A stretch of DNA of 64,000 nt from Nemophila menziesii (GCA_029959085.1 JARWIR010000018.1:17359001-17423000); one strand, 5' to 3'; positions 10,443 to 21,876 are shown, counted from the first letter of the stretch. The notes: generated by a model from the letters alone, not told the origin. Program-made: numbers and translations.

Positions 10443-13400
10443 CTACTGAATGTTAAGCAAAGCTAAGCAATGCTTAAATTTTGTAACAGTTAACACTTTA
10501 GTCCCCATATCAGAAGGATTATCCTCAGTTGGAATTTTGCACAGTTTAATATCCTCAGAACCAAGCCAATTTCTAATAAAATGAAACTTAACATCCACAT
10601 GTTTGGTTCTCTCGTGATAAACAGGATTTTTACTCAAGAATATAGCACTTTGACTGTCACTATATATTGTTACAAAAGACTTAGTAAAATTCAATTCTTT
10701 AGTCAACCCATGTAACCAAATACTTTCTTTAAAACAATCACATATAGCAACATATTCAGATTCTGTAGTAGATAATGCAACTAAGGGCTGCAATTGAGAT
10801 TTCCAAGTAATACAGTTTCTACCAAGTGAGAAACAGTAGGAAGTTGTTGATTTCCTACTATCTCTATCACCAGCAAAATCTGCATCCACATAACCTACTA
10901 ATTCAAATGGCACATTCCAATTTCCATAACATAATCCAACTTCTAAAGTACTGTTAACATAAGATACAACCCATTTCAAAGCATGCCAATGTTCAAGTCC
11001 AGGATTAGACATATATCTACTTAGCAAAGATATTGAATAAGCTAAGTCAGGCCTGGTACTAATCATTGCAAACATAAGTGAACCTATAACATTTGAATAA
11101 GGGACATAACTCATTTTCACCTTTTCAGTAACAGTTTTGGGACATTGATTTTTACTAAGGATAAAATGACCAGCTAAAGGCATCTCAACATGCTTACCAT
11201 CTAAATTACCATATTTTTCAACCAATTTCTGCAGATATGGTTTTTGATGAAGTTTCAGAGAACATACCTTTCTATTTCTTTCAATATAAATACCTAGTAT
11301 CTTTTTAGCATGGCCTAGATCCTTCATATCAAACTCAGAACCAAGGTCAGCTTTGAGTTTATTTATTCTCTGCACTGAGTTACTTATTAACAACATATCA
11401 TCAACATATAGTAGAAGGAACAACATCACATTTGGTTCAAATTTCAGATACAAACAGTTGTCATATTCACTCCTTTTAAAACCAAGACTTAAAACAAATG
11501 TATCAAATCTTTTATACCATTGTCTAGGGGACTGTTTTAAGCCATATAAGGATTTTTTCAATAAGCATACATAATCAGAATGTTTTGTGTCAACAAATCC
11601 TTCAGGTTGATGCATATATATGTTTTCCTCAAGTTCACCATGTAAGAATGCAGTTTTTACATCTAACTGTTCTAATTCCAAGTCATAACATGCAACATAT
11701 GCAAGCATCATTCTAATGGTTTTAAATTTAACTACAGGGGCAAATATTTCATGAAAGTCAATTCCTTCTCTTTGTGTATATCCCTTAGCTACTAATCTAG
11801 CCTTAAACCTAGGTGGATCAGTTTCAGTGATTCCTTCTTTAAGTTTATAAAGCCACCTACACTCAATGATTTTACAGTCTACTGGTGGTTTAACTAATAT
11901 CCATGTTTTATTAACATACAAAGAATTCATTTCATCTTTCATAGCTTTAATCCAACTACCTTTAAACTCAGATTTCACAGCTTCATTATAAGATTCAGGT
12001 TCAGCCTTACTTACCTCAGAGGCTGCAATTAAAGCTGTATAGACTAGCTCAGCATAAGAGTACCTTGTTGAAGGTTTAGGGTCCCTTTTCTCTCTATCTC
12101 TGGTCAATTGATAATTGGTTAAGCTCTCCTGAAGAGACTCCTGAGGAGTCTCAGTCTCAGTGGTATGCTCAGATTCAGCTGGCTGCTCTGGGTTCTGGAC
12201 TCCATCAGGGCCATCTTCTGGTGCTGGATCAGGTTGACTTTGGTCAACTTCATCACTTCCAGCAGTTGATAGGGGCTCCACCTCAATTGTGACATTCTCA
12301 GGTGTAGTATCTGCCTTATTAGTGTCTGTACCTGAAATCACAGATTCATTCTTGCAAGGGAAATTAGTTTCATCAAAAATTACATCTCTACTGATGATAA
12401 TTTTTAACCCTCTAGAACTTTTATCCCACAATCTATAGTCTTTAGTACCATGCATGGTTTGATAACCTAAGAAAACACATTTAAGTGATCTAGGGTCAAG
12501 TTTTCCTTCCCTATTATGAGCATATGCAGCACAACCAAATATACGCAAATCAGATAAATCAGGTTTCTTATTGTTCCAAAGTTCCATGGGACATTTCATA
12601 TTAATTGATCTATTTGGGCTCCTATTTATCAAATAAGTTGCAGTATATAAGGCTTCACCCCAAAAAGATTTAGGCATACCAGATGTAAATAATAGGCATC
12701 TAATTTTTTCTAAAAGAGTTCTATTCATTCTTTCAGCTACACCATTTTGTTGTGGTGTTTTTCTAACAGTTCTATGTCTTAATATGCCTCGCAATTTACA
12801 AAAGTTATCAAATTCTTCATTGCAAAATTCAAGTCCATTATCAGTTCTAAGTATTTTAACATGCTTTCCAGTTTGTTTTTCATACAAGATAAGCCAATCT
12901 TTTATTGTTTCAAAAGTATCACTTTTATTTTTCAACAAAAAAGTCCAAACACGCCTAGAATAATCATCTACGAGGGACAGGAAATATTTTCTACCCCCAT
13001 GTGTTTCATACTTATCAGGACCCCACAAATCAGCATGTATATATTCAAGAATAGACTTAGACATATGAATACCCACATTGAATTTCATTCTATGTTGTTT
13101 AGCTAACACACAAGGCTCGCAAAAAGAAAGATTAGAGATAGTATCCTTACCAAACATTCCATCCTTACTTAGCACATTTAAGCCTAATTGGCTCATATGG
13201 CCAAGCCTTAAGTGCCACTTAATAGTAGCTGCATTATCAGTGTTAGTACTAACAGCATTCATATCATTTTTGATACAAGTACCATCAAGAATATATAAAC
13301 CAGATATTTTCTTACCACATAATACAAGTTTATCATGTTTAAACACATTAATCACACCATTTGAAACTTTATACACACAACCCAAATCATCTAAAACACC

Positions 13401-14462
13401 TAAAGAAATAAGGTTTCTTTTTAGGTCAGGAATCCACCTAACATCAGTAAGGGTCACATTTTTTCCATTGTTAAGTCTCAAATTGATTTTACCAATACCA
13501 GCTACCTGACATGTATTATTATTGCCCATATAAACAGTTTCAACATTTGATTCAACTAAGTCCACAAACCAGTCCTTATTGGGGCTCATGTGAAAAGTAC
13601 ATCCAGAATCTAAAATCCAATTAGACTTACAGGCAATGTCTGAAACATTCAATACCTCACAAGTATCATCAATCTTATGGGGCATACATGCAATATTGGT
13701 TTCATTGTTACTATTGTTATTTTTGTTCTTAAGCGCATAGCAATTCTTTTTAATATGGCCAGGTTTTCCACAGTGATAACATTTACGAGTTTCTTTATTC
13801 TTGTTTCCTTTAAACTTTTTCTTATTCTTATTGTTTTTAGCATGCTCATGGTTTTCAATTTTATGATTCACAAACAGATTATTTCCTACTCGCTTATTAT
13901 TTTTTAATTCAAGTTCCCTAGTTTTCAGAGAGGCAACAATTTGATCAAAGGTAGGAATCACAGTAGAGTATTGAAAAGCATCTTTCACAACTTGATAAGA
14001 ATCAGGAATAGCATTTAAAAGGATCATACATTTAGAAGTCTCATCTAAGGCCATATCAGAACCCTTTAAAACAAGATTAAGTTTAAGAAACTCATCGACA
14101 TTTTTATCAATAGTTTTTGAAGAATCCATTTTATACGAAAATAAATTTCCTTTCAAGAAAGCCAAGTTGGGAGCAGATTGAGAAGAGTAAAGAGATTCTA
14201 ACTTACCCCATAGTTCAAGTGCAGTATCTGCTCCATCTACTTTTCGTATCACGTTATCAGAAAGATTTAAGAACAGCAAATTATAAGCTTCTTCTCGTAT
14301 TTCATTTGTTCTTTTCAGAGATTCTTCGGACCATTTTTCAAGATCAGGCTCATGAGCATTTATGACCTTGTTATGTGAAAGTAACACTCGCATTTTCTTC
14401 TTCCATACACTGAAATCACCCTTTCCATCGAACACCGATACTTCTAGCCTGGTTGTTGCCAT
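10443..14462 (-). CDS. Copia GAG-PR-IN-RT-RNase H polyprotein, intact
   Basis: A single 1339-aa open frame with the Copia domain order. Residues about 1-220 are a GAG capsid-like part (UBN2 type). A CCHC zinc knuckle, CYHCGKPGHIKKNC, is at about 228-241. The aspartic protease motif WILDSGCTFHM is at about 282-292. The integrase (about 415-720) has a zinc-binding N-terminus, HADLWGP with the first catalytic Asp, LRTDNGLEF with the second and PQQNGVAERMNR with the Glu. The reverse transcriptase (about 830-1075) has FAPVVKFKTIRM and the catalytic YVDDMLL. RNase H (about 1160-1300) has VDADFAGD and TTESEY. All catalytic motifs are present and no stop or frameshift interrupts it. The start ATG (14462) lies about 270 bp inside the primer-binding site. 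The sequence style resembles the Tork/Tnt1 lineage; that placement is inference. Confidence 0.95.
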   Translation of the reverse strand: MATTRLEVSVFDGKGDFSVWKKKMRVLLSHNKVINAHEPDLEKWSEESLKRTNEIREEAYNLLFLNLSDNVIRKVDGADTALELWGKLESLYSSQSAPNLAFLKGNLFSYKMDSSKTIDKNVDEFLKLNLVLKGSDMALDETSKCMILLNAIPDSYQVVKDAFQYSTVIPTFDQIVASLKTRELELKNNKRVGNNLFVNHKIENHEHAKNNKNKKKFKGNKNKETRKCYHCGKPGHIKKNCYALKNKNNNSNNETNIACMPHKIDDTCEVLNVSDIACKSNWILDSGCTFHMSPNKDWFVDLVESNVETVYMGNNNTCQVAGIGKINLRLNNGKNVTLTDVRWIPDLKRNLISLGVLDDLGCVYKVSNGVINVFKHDKLVLCGKKISGLYILDGTCIKNDMNAVSTNTDNAATIKWHLRLGHMSQLGLNVLSKDGMFGKDTISNLSFCEPCVLAKQHRMKFNVGIHMSKSILEYIHADLWGPDKYETHGGRKYFLSLVDDYSRRVWTFLLKNKSDTFETIKDWLILYEKQTGKHVKILRTDNGLEFCNEEFDNFCKLRGILRHRTVRKTPQQNGVAERMNRTLLEKIRCLLFTSGMPKSFWGEALYTATYLINRSPNRSINMKCPMELWNNKKPDLSDLRIFGCAAYAHNREGKLDPRSLKCVFLGYQTMHGTKDYRLWDKSSRGLKIIISRDVIFDETNFPCKNESVISGTDTNKADTTPENVTIEVEPLSTAGSDEVDQSQPDPAPEDGPDGVQNPEQPAESEHTTETETPQESLQESLTNYQLTRDREKRDPKPSTRYSYAELVYTALIAASEVSKAEPESYNEAVKSEFKGSWIKAMKDEMNSLYVNKTWILVKPPVDCKIIECRWLYKLKEGITETDPPRFKARLVAKGYTQREGIDFHEIFAPVVKFKTIRMMLAYVACYDLELEQLDVKTAFLHGELEENIYMHQPEGFVDTKHSDYVCLLKKSLYGLKQSPRQWYKRFDTFVLSLGFKRSEYDNCLYLKFEPNVMLFLLLYVDDMLLISNSVQRINKLKADLGSEFDMKDLGHAKKILGIYIERNRKVCSLKLHQKPYLQKLVEKYGNLDGKHVEMPLAGHFILSKNQCPKTVTEKVKMSYVPYSNVIGSLMFAMISTRPDLAYSISLLSRYMSNPGLEHWHALKWVVSYVNSTLEVGLCYGNWNVPFELVGYVDADFAGDRDSRKSTTSYCFSLGRNCITWKSQLQPLVALSTTESEYVAICDCFKESIWLHGLTKELNFTKSFVTIYSDSQSAIFLSKNPVYHERTKHVDVKFHFIRNWLGSEDIKLCKIPTEDNPSDMGTKVLTVTKFKHCLALLNIQ

Positions 14463-14735
14463 TTCTTAATATATCTGTATACAAGAAACACAAGGCACAA
14501 CACATGCAACAGCTATTAGGGTTAGTATAAATCGAAAAAACCCTAGAAAAATTTATTCAAGGATTTTTAAGTTTCGAAAACCCTAAAGAATATTAGATCT
14601 GTGAGTTACAATACAAGATAAAGAAATTGTATTGTTGGAAAAGTTTTTCAGAAAAATTTAAGACGCCAAAACACAGATCTGTATAGTTTAGAAACAAATC
14701 TTTTCACAAAACGTTTTTAGAGTTCAATTGAACAA

Positions 14736-14748
14736 GGCTCTGATACCA
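14736..14748 (-). other. Copia primer-binding site (tRNA-iMet)
   Basis: On the element strand TGGTATCAGAGCC follows the 5' LTR after one base. This is the classic plant Copia complement of the initiator methionine tRNA 3' end. Confidence 0.9.
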
Positions 14749-14749
14749 C

Positions 14750-15406
14750 TGTTGTAAAATCACTTTGTAAAACGTAATAAAACTTTGGCGAGAATAGATC
14801 AAAATGATCTATGGTTGAAACACAAATCAAACCCAGAAAAAGATAAACGCAGAAAGTAAAGAACACAAGGATATATCGTGGTTCAGCAATAATGCCTACA
14901 TCCACGTTGAAGCCACCCTCAGATGATGCTTCGCACACTATATGAACACGGTTACACTTCAGATCAGTTACAAGAATACAAGAATAGCAACACAAGAGTT
15001 TCAGCGTGAAACCCTAAGAATCAATCGAGAAATCTACTCAATCTTCAAGCAATAGGCTTGATCTACACTATTCTAATTAACAATCTTTATAGATTAGATT
15101 GTTAATGTTTACAAGAAACCCTAAGTAGTATCTGAAGAACACGAGAGAGAAGAGAGCGAAGAGTCAAAAGACAAGAGAGTAAGTCTGACCAACACTGAAG
15201 ACCCGAGCCTTTTATATGGCTCTCTAAGGGTTTTAATCTGAGCCGTTCATAGTGATATTTGATCAACGCGTGAGATTAAGCCTCGTAAGTAAAGCGGTGC
15301 AAATAATAACCCGAGAATTGGTCCAACCCGAAGCTGAAGTGGAATACCAAGTAAGATGCCAACTCAGCTAATTTGACCACGTTTTGACTTTACCAAATTA
15401 TCAACA
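14750..15406 (-). repeat. Copia 5' LTR
   Basis: 5' LTR of the minus-oriented Copia element, 657 bp, TG...CA on the element strand. A TATA-like ATATAAAA (plus coordinates 15210-15217) lies in the middle of the LTR and is the likely promoter. Confidence 0.9.
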
Positions 15407-15764
15407 TGAAGCAAACTAACTTCCAACTGAAACAATACACAAAAGAAGCATCACACCATTGATACTGAAAATATTAATTAGAGAAACAAGAATTTAACTA
15501 TTTTGAGAACAAACTTTTTTACCATCAGTCTTTCTTCATTTTCTGAGGGGTAACATCGGTAGTGTGGTACTGGACGTTTCCATATCTTCACAATTACATG
15601 TTGTGCTGTACCTATAGTACTCTCCTCGATTATTCCACGGTAAACTTTTCCGAACTAAAAATTACCAAGAGAGTTTTTTTCACTGAAATTATCTGTGAAT
15701 TCCACGAGTTGCTCATACTTCAGTTTCTCGACTAAGATAGACATCATCACTCTGGCCAATATTC

Positions 15765-16660
15765 CCATCAAAGTACAATTTAGAAATATTAAATGTAGAG
15801 ATGGGAAATAATTATCACATGCTAAAAAATTAAGAAAATAAACCTACTTGGGCAAATCCAGAATTTCAATTAAAGAAGGGCTATTATATAGTATTTAGTA
15901 AAATTAATATATAATTTTGACGTGGGATTAAGAGGGTTTTAATTTTTTCTAATTCATGTTTTTACCTACTTTTTTGAAAAATAGGATTAAATTGTAACGC
16001 TATCTTATAGACCTACCCCAACCTATCCCTAGATCCACCCTACGGCAAACAGATTGATAATTAATCTTGATAAATAATCTTAATTACAGGGCCAAATCTC
16101 ACAATTATACATCAACTTTTCCATATATTTTGCCTCTTTTCTTTCATAGTAACCTCGTACGGGCTTACAATGTTAGATAACACAAATAAGAATTAAATAT
16201 TAAAAGTTAAAACAAAGAGAATGATAATAGTATATATTGAGTTGGCAATATCTGTCACCGGCTACTATGGATGAGGAGTATGTACCAGGTATGATTTCTT
16301 TTAAGGTCGAAGGAAAATCCGTAGGGAGTTACAACATGAAGATGATATGAAAAGGGTTTGTGACTATACGAAATTGGCAATTATGGAGTAATATATAGTA
16401 ACATACATTACAATTACATTCTCTTTAGTAGAAAGTACCATTTATTCTTGGTATTTTGAAAAGGAGAATTTTCCTATAATTTATATGGAACTATTTCTAA
16501 TTATTAGTTGATTATTCACCTTTTTGTCACCTTAGGGTTTGATATTTTTATTGGTAACTAATTAGGATTTGTGAGATAGTTATCTTCTTTTACCATATAT
16601 GTGTAACTTATTTTTATGGATTAATTTTATTTTTAGGCTTAAAAAACTATTTGTTTTTTA
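15765..16660. other. No gene seen
   Basis: AT-rich sequence upstream of the minus-strand kinase first exon. Kinase promoter elements may lie here but none could be singled out. Confidence 0.5.
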
Positions 16661-16665
16661 TTATA

Positions 16666-16896
16666 GGCTCGTTTGGAAGTACTTATTTTAGAGTAGAAAA
16701 ACGCTTTAAAAACAAAATTTAAAATTTTAAAAAATTATTAAAAAAAAATTTGAAATCTAAAATTATTCTAATTACTTTTTTCAAGAAGCACCAATTTGGT
16801 GCTTATCATAAAAGTGTTTTTCAGTATAAAAAAGGCTATTAAAATAGTAGAAGCACTTTTAAATGCTTTTCCAGAAAAACACTTCCAAACGGACAC
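16666..16896. mobile_element. Tourist-like MITE, first of an abutting pair
   Basis: Inverted ends are GGCTCGTTTGGAAGT on the left and, as reverse complement, GTGTCCGTTTGGAAGT on the right. The interior is AT-rich and non-coding, about 230 bp. Its right end touches the TAA that flanks the next MITE. A clean 3-bp duplication on its left side is less clear than for its neighbour. Confidence 0.6.
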
Positions 16897-16899
16897 TAA

Positions 16900-17130
16900 G
16901 TGCCCGTTTGGGATTGATTATTTTGGAGCTAAAAGCGCTTTTTGATTAAAATTAAAATATTTGTAAAAAATATTAAAAAATATTTTGACATCTAAAATCA
17001 CTTTAAGTGATTATTTTAATAATCACTAATCTAGTGCTTTTTGTAAAAGTGATTTTTAGAGTCTAAAATATTGCTATGGATCTAAAATCACTTTAAGTGA
17101 TTATTTTAAAAAGCAATCCCAAACGGGCAC
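16900..17130. mobile_element. Tourist-like (PIF/Harbinger) MITE, 231 bp
   Basis: Perfect 17-bp terminal inverted repeats, GTGCCCGTTTGGGATTG, flanked by TAA on both sides (16897-16899 and 17131-17133). A 3-bp TWA duplication is the PIF/Harbinger signature. The interior holds repeated AAAATCACTTTAAGTGATTA palindromic segments and no coding capacity. Confidence 0.8.
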
Positions 17131-17282
17131 TAAATAAGTCTTCTAAAAATAAGCTTAATGACTTTCTTATCCTTTAATATTATTAAAAAAAACTCTACCA
17201 ATCCACCCACTATCCTACTAACCCCACTAACTAACAAAAAAAAAGGAAAACCGTTTGCATTATTAACAAAACACACCCAAAC

Positions 17283-17386
<104 letters not shown>

Positions 17387-17617
17387 ATACTGGAAGAACA
17401 TACCCTTACTCTTCGAAAATTTCCTCAAAAATCTTTGAATAAAAGGCTTGAAATCACCTACGTTACTCACAAATAGTATATTTATCATTGTTCATCGAAG
17501 AATCGCCCATATTTCCGCATTTATCCAGCGATTTAGGCATTTTTTGAGAATTATTTAAGGTATTTTTGCAAATTTTAGCAAGCTTTTATGTGATTTTCTG
17601 TGATTTCCTTTTGATAT

Positions 17618-19153
17618 TGACGTCTCCCTATTTGTCATGAATTAATCCTAGTTGGAGACATCATTTTTAGTGATTTAGAAGCCATATTAGTCGATTTTCT
17701 TGAGAAATGCTACACTTTCCTATTTTGAGTCTTGATTTAGTAAATTATTGTTTTTAGAGCATATTGGGTTTAATTATTTATTTAGTGTGAAGCTTTAAAG
17801 ATAATTATGGAGATTAATTAGATTCCAAGTCAAAGACTAAGAGATATGGAAAGAGATAAGCATGGAAATTGGAGATAAGGAAAGAAAAGCTAAAATCATG
17901 GAAAAGGAAAAACTGCCATAATCCTGAATTTCACCATCCACGACCACAAATCAGCTTATATCTCAAAATCGGTGTGGAATCTGAAGAAACGGTCAAGAGT
18001 AAAGTTGAAGATCTTTCCGAAACGATGAATTTTGACTACTCATACGCGTCAAACGGATGAGTATTGAAGCCGCTAGGACCAAAACAAAAACGAGCTTGAT
18101 TCCATGTTTTAGGGTTACGAATTTGAGTTGGGCTTGGAGTCCACTACTTACCTTCTCCTTCAAGAAAACGAATTAGGGCTTCTATACACCTATAAATACA
18201 CCCTTATATCACTTGTAAATCATCTTTGCCTTATAGTAATTAGTCTTTAGGTTTATTATCATCAGAATTATTGTAGAGAGCAAGATGATGTCTTTTATTA
18301 TTCCTTTTAGTTTATTTCCTTCAGGTATGAACTAAACTTCCCATAGCTTGGGTTTTGCATCATGTATAATCTATGAATTCTATTTTCTTTCTATCTAAGT
18401 TTCTTTGGGAATTATATGTTTTAATATGATCTTAGCTTCTTACCTATATATTTGTTTATGTGTTTTGAATTATTGCCTGTCCTAGAATTGATCACTTTAG
18501 GCTTTCTTAATAGTAGTTAGATGTTCACCTTAGCTTGGTGTCTAATTATTGAAACACCACATAACGTCTAGTGTCGATATTGGTCTTGACAACACTAATT
18601 CTAGCTAGATAGTCATTATGGTATAATTGAATCACTATCATCATGTTTGGAATTAAATTGCTTAGGGCCTTGGTAGCGCTTGATAACCCTAGGTTTAGGC
18701 TGCCTCATGATGTGTCCATAGCCCCCTTAGTCGTTCTCCAGGTCTAAGGTATGGGAATTTAGAATCCTGACTAAGTATCTAAGAGCTAATTATCTCCCTT
18801 ATTAACTAGATTTGATAGAACGAATTAGAAGAATTAGTGCATACTGCAAAACCTAAGCTATACTTATCATCTCATATTTCTTCGTATTTATTTTTTTGTC
18901 TTTACTTTTCCTTAGTTTAAATAGTAATTTCGAATTATTCTCTATTTTAATTCCTGTCTTTTAATTAATTGCTTCTTACTCGTTATTATTTACCTATTCG
19001 ATTAACACACTAAGTCCCTGAGAACGAACTTCACTTATCATTAAAACTTGCATACGTCCTGTAATACTTGCAGTACTGTGCTTGTCTAGGGTGAAAGTGC
19101 ATTGTTTTCTAGCTTATATTCATCTTATTTTTCTAACACCCTAGGCAACACTA
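17618..19153 (+). repeat. Outer Athila 5' LTR
   Basis: Begins TGACGTCTCCC and ends about CACTA, next to AAGTTTTTGGCGCCGC. The terminal CA seen in the inner element appears mutated. TATAAATA at 18191-18198 is the probable promoter TATA box. Confidence 0.85.
18191..18198 (+). promoter_or_regulatory. TATA box of the outer LTR
   Basis: TATAAATA in the LTR. The same CTATAAATAC context recurs in the inner LTR near 24109 and in the partial 3' LTR near 37786, so it is conserved within the family. Confidence 0.5.
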
Positions 19154-19159
19154 AGTTTT

Positions 19160-19177
19160 TGGCGCCGCTACCGGGGA
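19160..19177 (+). other. Primer-binding site, tRNA-Asp type (outer element)
   Basis: TGGCGCCGCTACCGGGGA follows the 5' LTR. It complements the 3' end of plant tRNA-Asp with a couple of mismatches, typical of Athila and Tat lineages. Confidence 0.8.
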
Positions 19178-19309
19178 CTTGTGTCTCGTTAGCGTGTGGG
19201 CTATCTATTTCGAGTAGTAGTTTTTAATTAATTTTTATTTTCCAGTATTTAGTTTTCGTTTTTCCGGATTTACGCTTGTGGTTTGATTTAGTCTTTTTCA
19301 GGTTTCACC

Positions 19310-21367
19310 GTGTTTAATTCTTGGCCTCCATTACCGGAGACTGAGAGGAGCTTCAGACCTTATAATAAACGTCTTTGCGAGGAAAGAGCCTTAAGAAGAG
19401 CTATGGTAGGCGTACAAGATCAGTTAGATCCACCACTTGTCCCACCTGGAGGACAACCATTCGTCCCACCAGGAGGACCACCACCACTTGTCCCACCTGG
19501 AGGACAACAACAAGGACAACAACCACTAGGAAGAGGTAACGGGCACAACAATGTTAATCAGAACCGAGTTGAACAAGACCTTCCTGGCTTGAGAATTCCG
19601 TTTCATGTTCAACCGATAGGTTACCGTCCTCCGGAGATCCAAAATATCAAATTTAAACCCGATCCGGGCATGCTCAGTCAGTTTCAAAGTTTTGGACTCT
19701 ACAGTGGTACAACAATTCAAGATCCAGTAAGAGCGATTCAGAAGTCTATGCAGATTTGTGATGCTTATGTTACTCCAGGCATTACACGCGAGCAACTGTA
19801 TTGTCATATATTTTCGTTCTTTCTTTAACCACCAGGGACAATAAATAGATACTGAACTTCAAGCCGCTTTCTTTAACCGTTTTTATCTGAAAAGTATGAG
19901 ACTCAAAGACCAAAGCGAGCTCTCAACGTTTTGTCAAGAAGATGGAGAAGAAGTAGGATAAGCATGGACAAGGTTTCAACAGAAGTTAGCTAGATGTCCT
20001 CTCCATGGTTATACCCTCTCTCTACAGTTAGCTATATTCTATGAAGGTATCAATAGAGAAGGTAGACTGAAGGTTGATAACATTGGGAAAGCGAATTTCG
20101 TGTCCAGGGACCCTACTGAAGTTACCGAGGTTTTGGAAAATATTATTGAACAAAAAAGGAGTTGGCCATCTTCGCGAGCTCCTATTACAAAAACCCGAGG
20201 TACGCTTCGATTAGATGCAGAAACCGCACACTCAACTCAAATGTCTGCATTAGAGAATCAAATCAAAGAACTTAAGCTCGAGATGCAGAAAAATTTAGCC
20301 GCAACAAATGTAGTGCAAGAAGCACAAGGTTGTCCACATTGTGGGGAAATGAATCATACTTGGGAATAGTGCGAAGGAAATCCGCAATCTGTTTATTTCA
20401 TATCCAACCGAGGAGGTCACCAATTTGGTAATAGGAATCATCCGGGTATGCAGTATTCAAATCCACATGGGGCCGCTAATCCTGGTCATTATCAACCATG
20501 TCCCCAGAATAACTCTTTCCAACCAAGAGGTCAGTATCAAAATCAATATCAGAATAGACCTTCTCCCCCACAACAACCTGTTCAAGATGCCTATGCCAAT
20601 TTATTAGATTAGAAAGCTTTACCACAGTATCCTTAAGAGGGAGCTGTGGATAATCAACAACTGACAAAGTTTATGGACCTGATGACCACTAATATGAACG
20701 CTCAGAGTGAGAAGTTACGAGAACAAGGAGCTTCAATTCAGATTTTAGGTACTCAAGTAGAACAAATGAACAAAGTTCTAACAAATATTATGGAACAAAA
20801 AGAATTGAAGGCTATCGAAGGAGGTGATGACAATGTTGGGTTCGAAGCTTGTAAGGCTATTTGCCTTGAAATTAAAGAAGAGAAGGAAGTACCACATGCT
20901 GCCGTTAGTGCCGTGGAGGTTCCGAGTACCGAAGAAGAACCAACCAAGTCTAGCCCCGTGACTCTAACTGTTCTGAGAGTGATGTGGAGTCAGATTTAGA
21001 AAAATCCGAATTTATACAGCTTCTGAAGGATATGCAAGAAGAGATTAGATCGGTTATGGATTTTCAAACTGAGCTGGCTAAAGAGAAAGAGGAAGAAGCC
21101 TCAAAGGAGAAAACAAGAGCTGAAGTTGAAGTTGCACCTGCAGTGCAAGAAGAGAAAGAAGAAGAGAAGGTGGAATCGCCACCAGATATTCAACCAGTGT
21201 CATCAACTATTCCTGATAATAATCCAAAAGGTGACACTGAACTCAAGACATTTGTAGAGGCATACACTCCTGAAAATATCAACGCCCAAATGCTTGAGAT
21301 TGCAAAGAAAGGGCTTACACCGCAACAAGTTTTTACGCAAGTTATTCCTGAGAAAAGGCGAGTGTAG
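19310..21367 (+). pseudogene. Outer Athila gag, decayed
   Basis: The N-terminus has a Pro/Gly-rich repeat (VPPGGQPFVPPGG), then PPEIQNIKFKPDPGMLSQF and QICDAYVTPGITREQLY, matching the inner element's gag. Downstream, in pieces interrupted by stops (for example after SFFL, in the EVG segment and in the zinc knuckle), come FNRFYL, GEAW-like, CPLHGY and the knuckle remnant CPHCGEMNHTWE-stop-C. A Gln-rich stretch (QYQNQYQNR) and an acidic coiled-coil-like region (20646-21367) follow. In live elements it forms the virus-like particle; here it cannot give a full product. Confidence 0.75.
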
Positions 21368-21384
21368 AAGCAAAGATAGAGAAC

Positions 21385-21870
21385 TTGAGAGTCTCAAGAA
21401 GAAGTGAAAGAGAGTTACCATTAAAGCTCAAAGATCCGGGAATTTTCAACATTCCTATACAAATAAATTGTATGCTCAAGGTGAAAGCTATGTACGATGT
21501 GGGTTCTGGTGTGAATCTTATGCCTAAGTCTGTGTTCGAGAGACTTGGACTTAAAAGATCAGAGAAAGCTCCAGTGAAGTTGCAGTTTGCTGACAACTCA
21601 GTTACCAAAACATGGGGAACAGTGGAGGACGTTCTAGTCCGAGCAGGTAGTATAGCCATCCCTTCTGACTTTGTTATACTTGAGTTTGATGCTAATAAGC
21701 AGGTTCAAATTATACTTGGACGGCCTTTTATGGCCACAAGTCAAAGAGTCATTAACTTCCAAGAAGGGACCATTACCCTTCATGCTAAAAACGTATCTGA
21801 GACCTTCTATGTCTTGGGCAAGAAACCGAGGAAGTTAAATCCCACTGTTCCTGTCATCCACAGCCTTTAA
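21385..21870 (+). pseudogene. Outer Athila protease-like region
   Basis: Retropepsin-like segment: YDVGSGVNLMPKSVFERL stands where the inner element has DLGASINLMPRSLFEKL, followed by LQFADNSVTKTWG, VLVRAG and IILGRPFMAT. The catalytic D-S/T-G appears as DVGSG, so the canonical triplet is not conserved at the same spacing. The frame is open for 161 codons, then stops. No RT follows; the next homology is an integrase C-terminal piece. Confidence 0.7.
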
Positions 21871-21876
21871 CTTCAC

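Larger units (their letters stand above)
9619..15406 (-). mobile_element. Full-length Ty1/Copia retrotransposon, Tork-like, apparently intact
   Basis: 5788-bp element in minus orientation. It has two 657-bp LTRs (TGTTG...CAACA, identical as far as I can see), a tRNA-iMet primer-binding site next to the 5' LTR, a polypurine tract next to the 3' LTR, one uninterrupted 1339-codon polyprotein, and a perfect 5-bp duplication TGAAG (9614-9618 and 15407-15411). Identical LTRs plus an intact frame mean a very recent insertion. It landed in exon 2 of the pseudokinase gene. Confidence 0.95.
6984..15762 (-). pseudogene. RLK-like pseudokinase gene, minus-strand copy, split by a hAT element and a Copia element
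   Basis: Exons on the minus strand, in order: about 15762-15523 (N-lobe, FGKVYRG and VIVKIW with the beta-3 lysine), 15426-15407 continued as 9618-9529 and 8660-8615 (HPGMIELYGYCW to LDTLHNLIPKG, donor GTATGT), 8151-8015 (LQRIKVAVRFGSFLKF to LVRNIAASHIAVDQ), 7945-7816 (EYNPKLLDFSLFSGG) and 7411-6984 (ADSFAFGVLLLNLM to the stop). The HRD aspartate is Asn (RNI) and DFG is DFS, typical of a pseudokinase. A TAG stop (15655-15657) lies inside the glycine-rich loop, where the plus-strand paralog has CAA. Exon 2 was then interrupted by the hAT element (8669-9528) and the Copia element (9619-15406). Apart from the stop and the two insertions the frame and splice sites are preserved, so decay is recent. 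A signalling role would be inferred only from the family. Confidence 0.75.
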
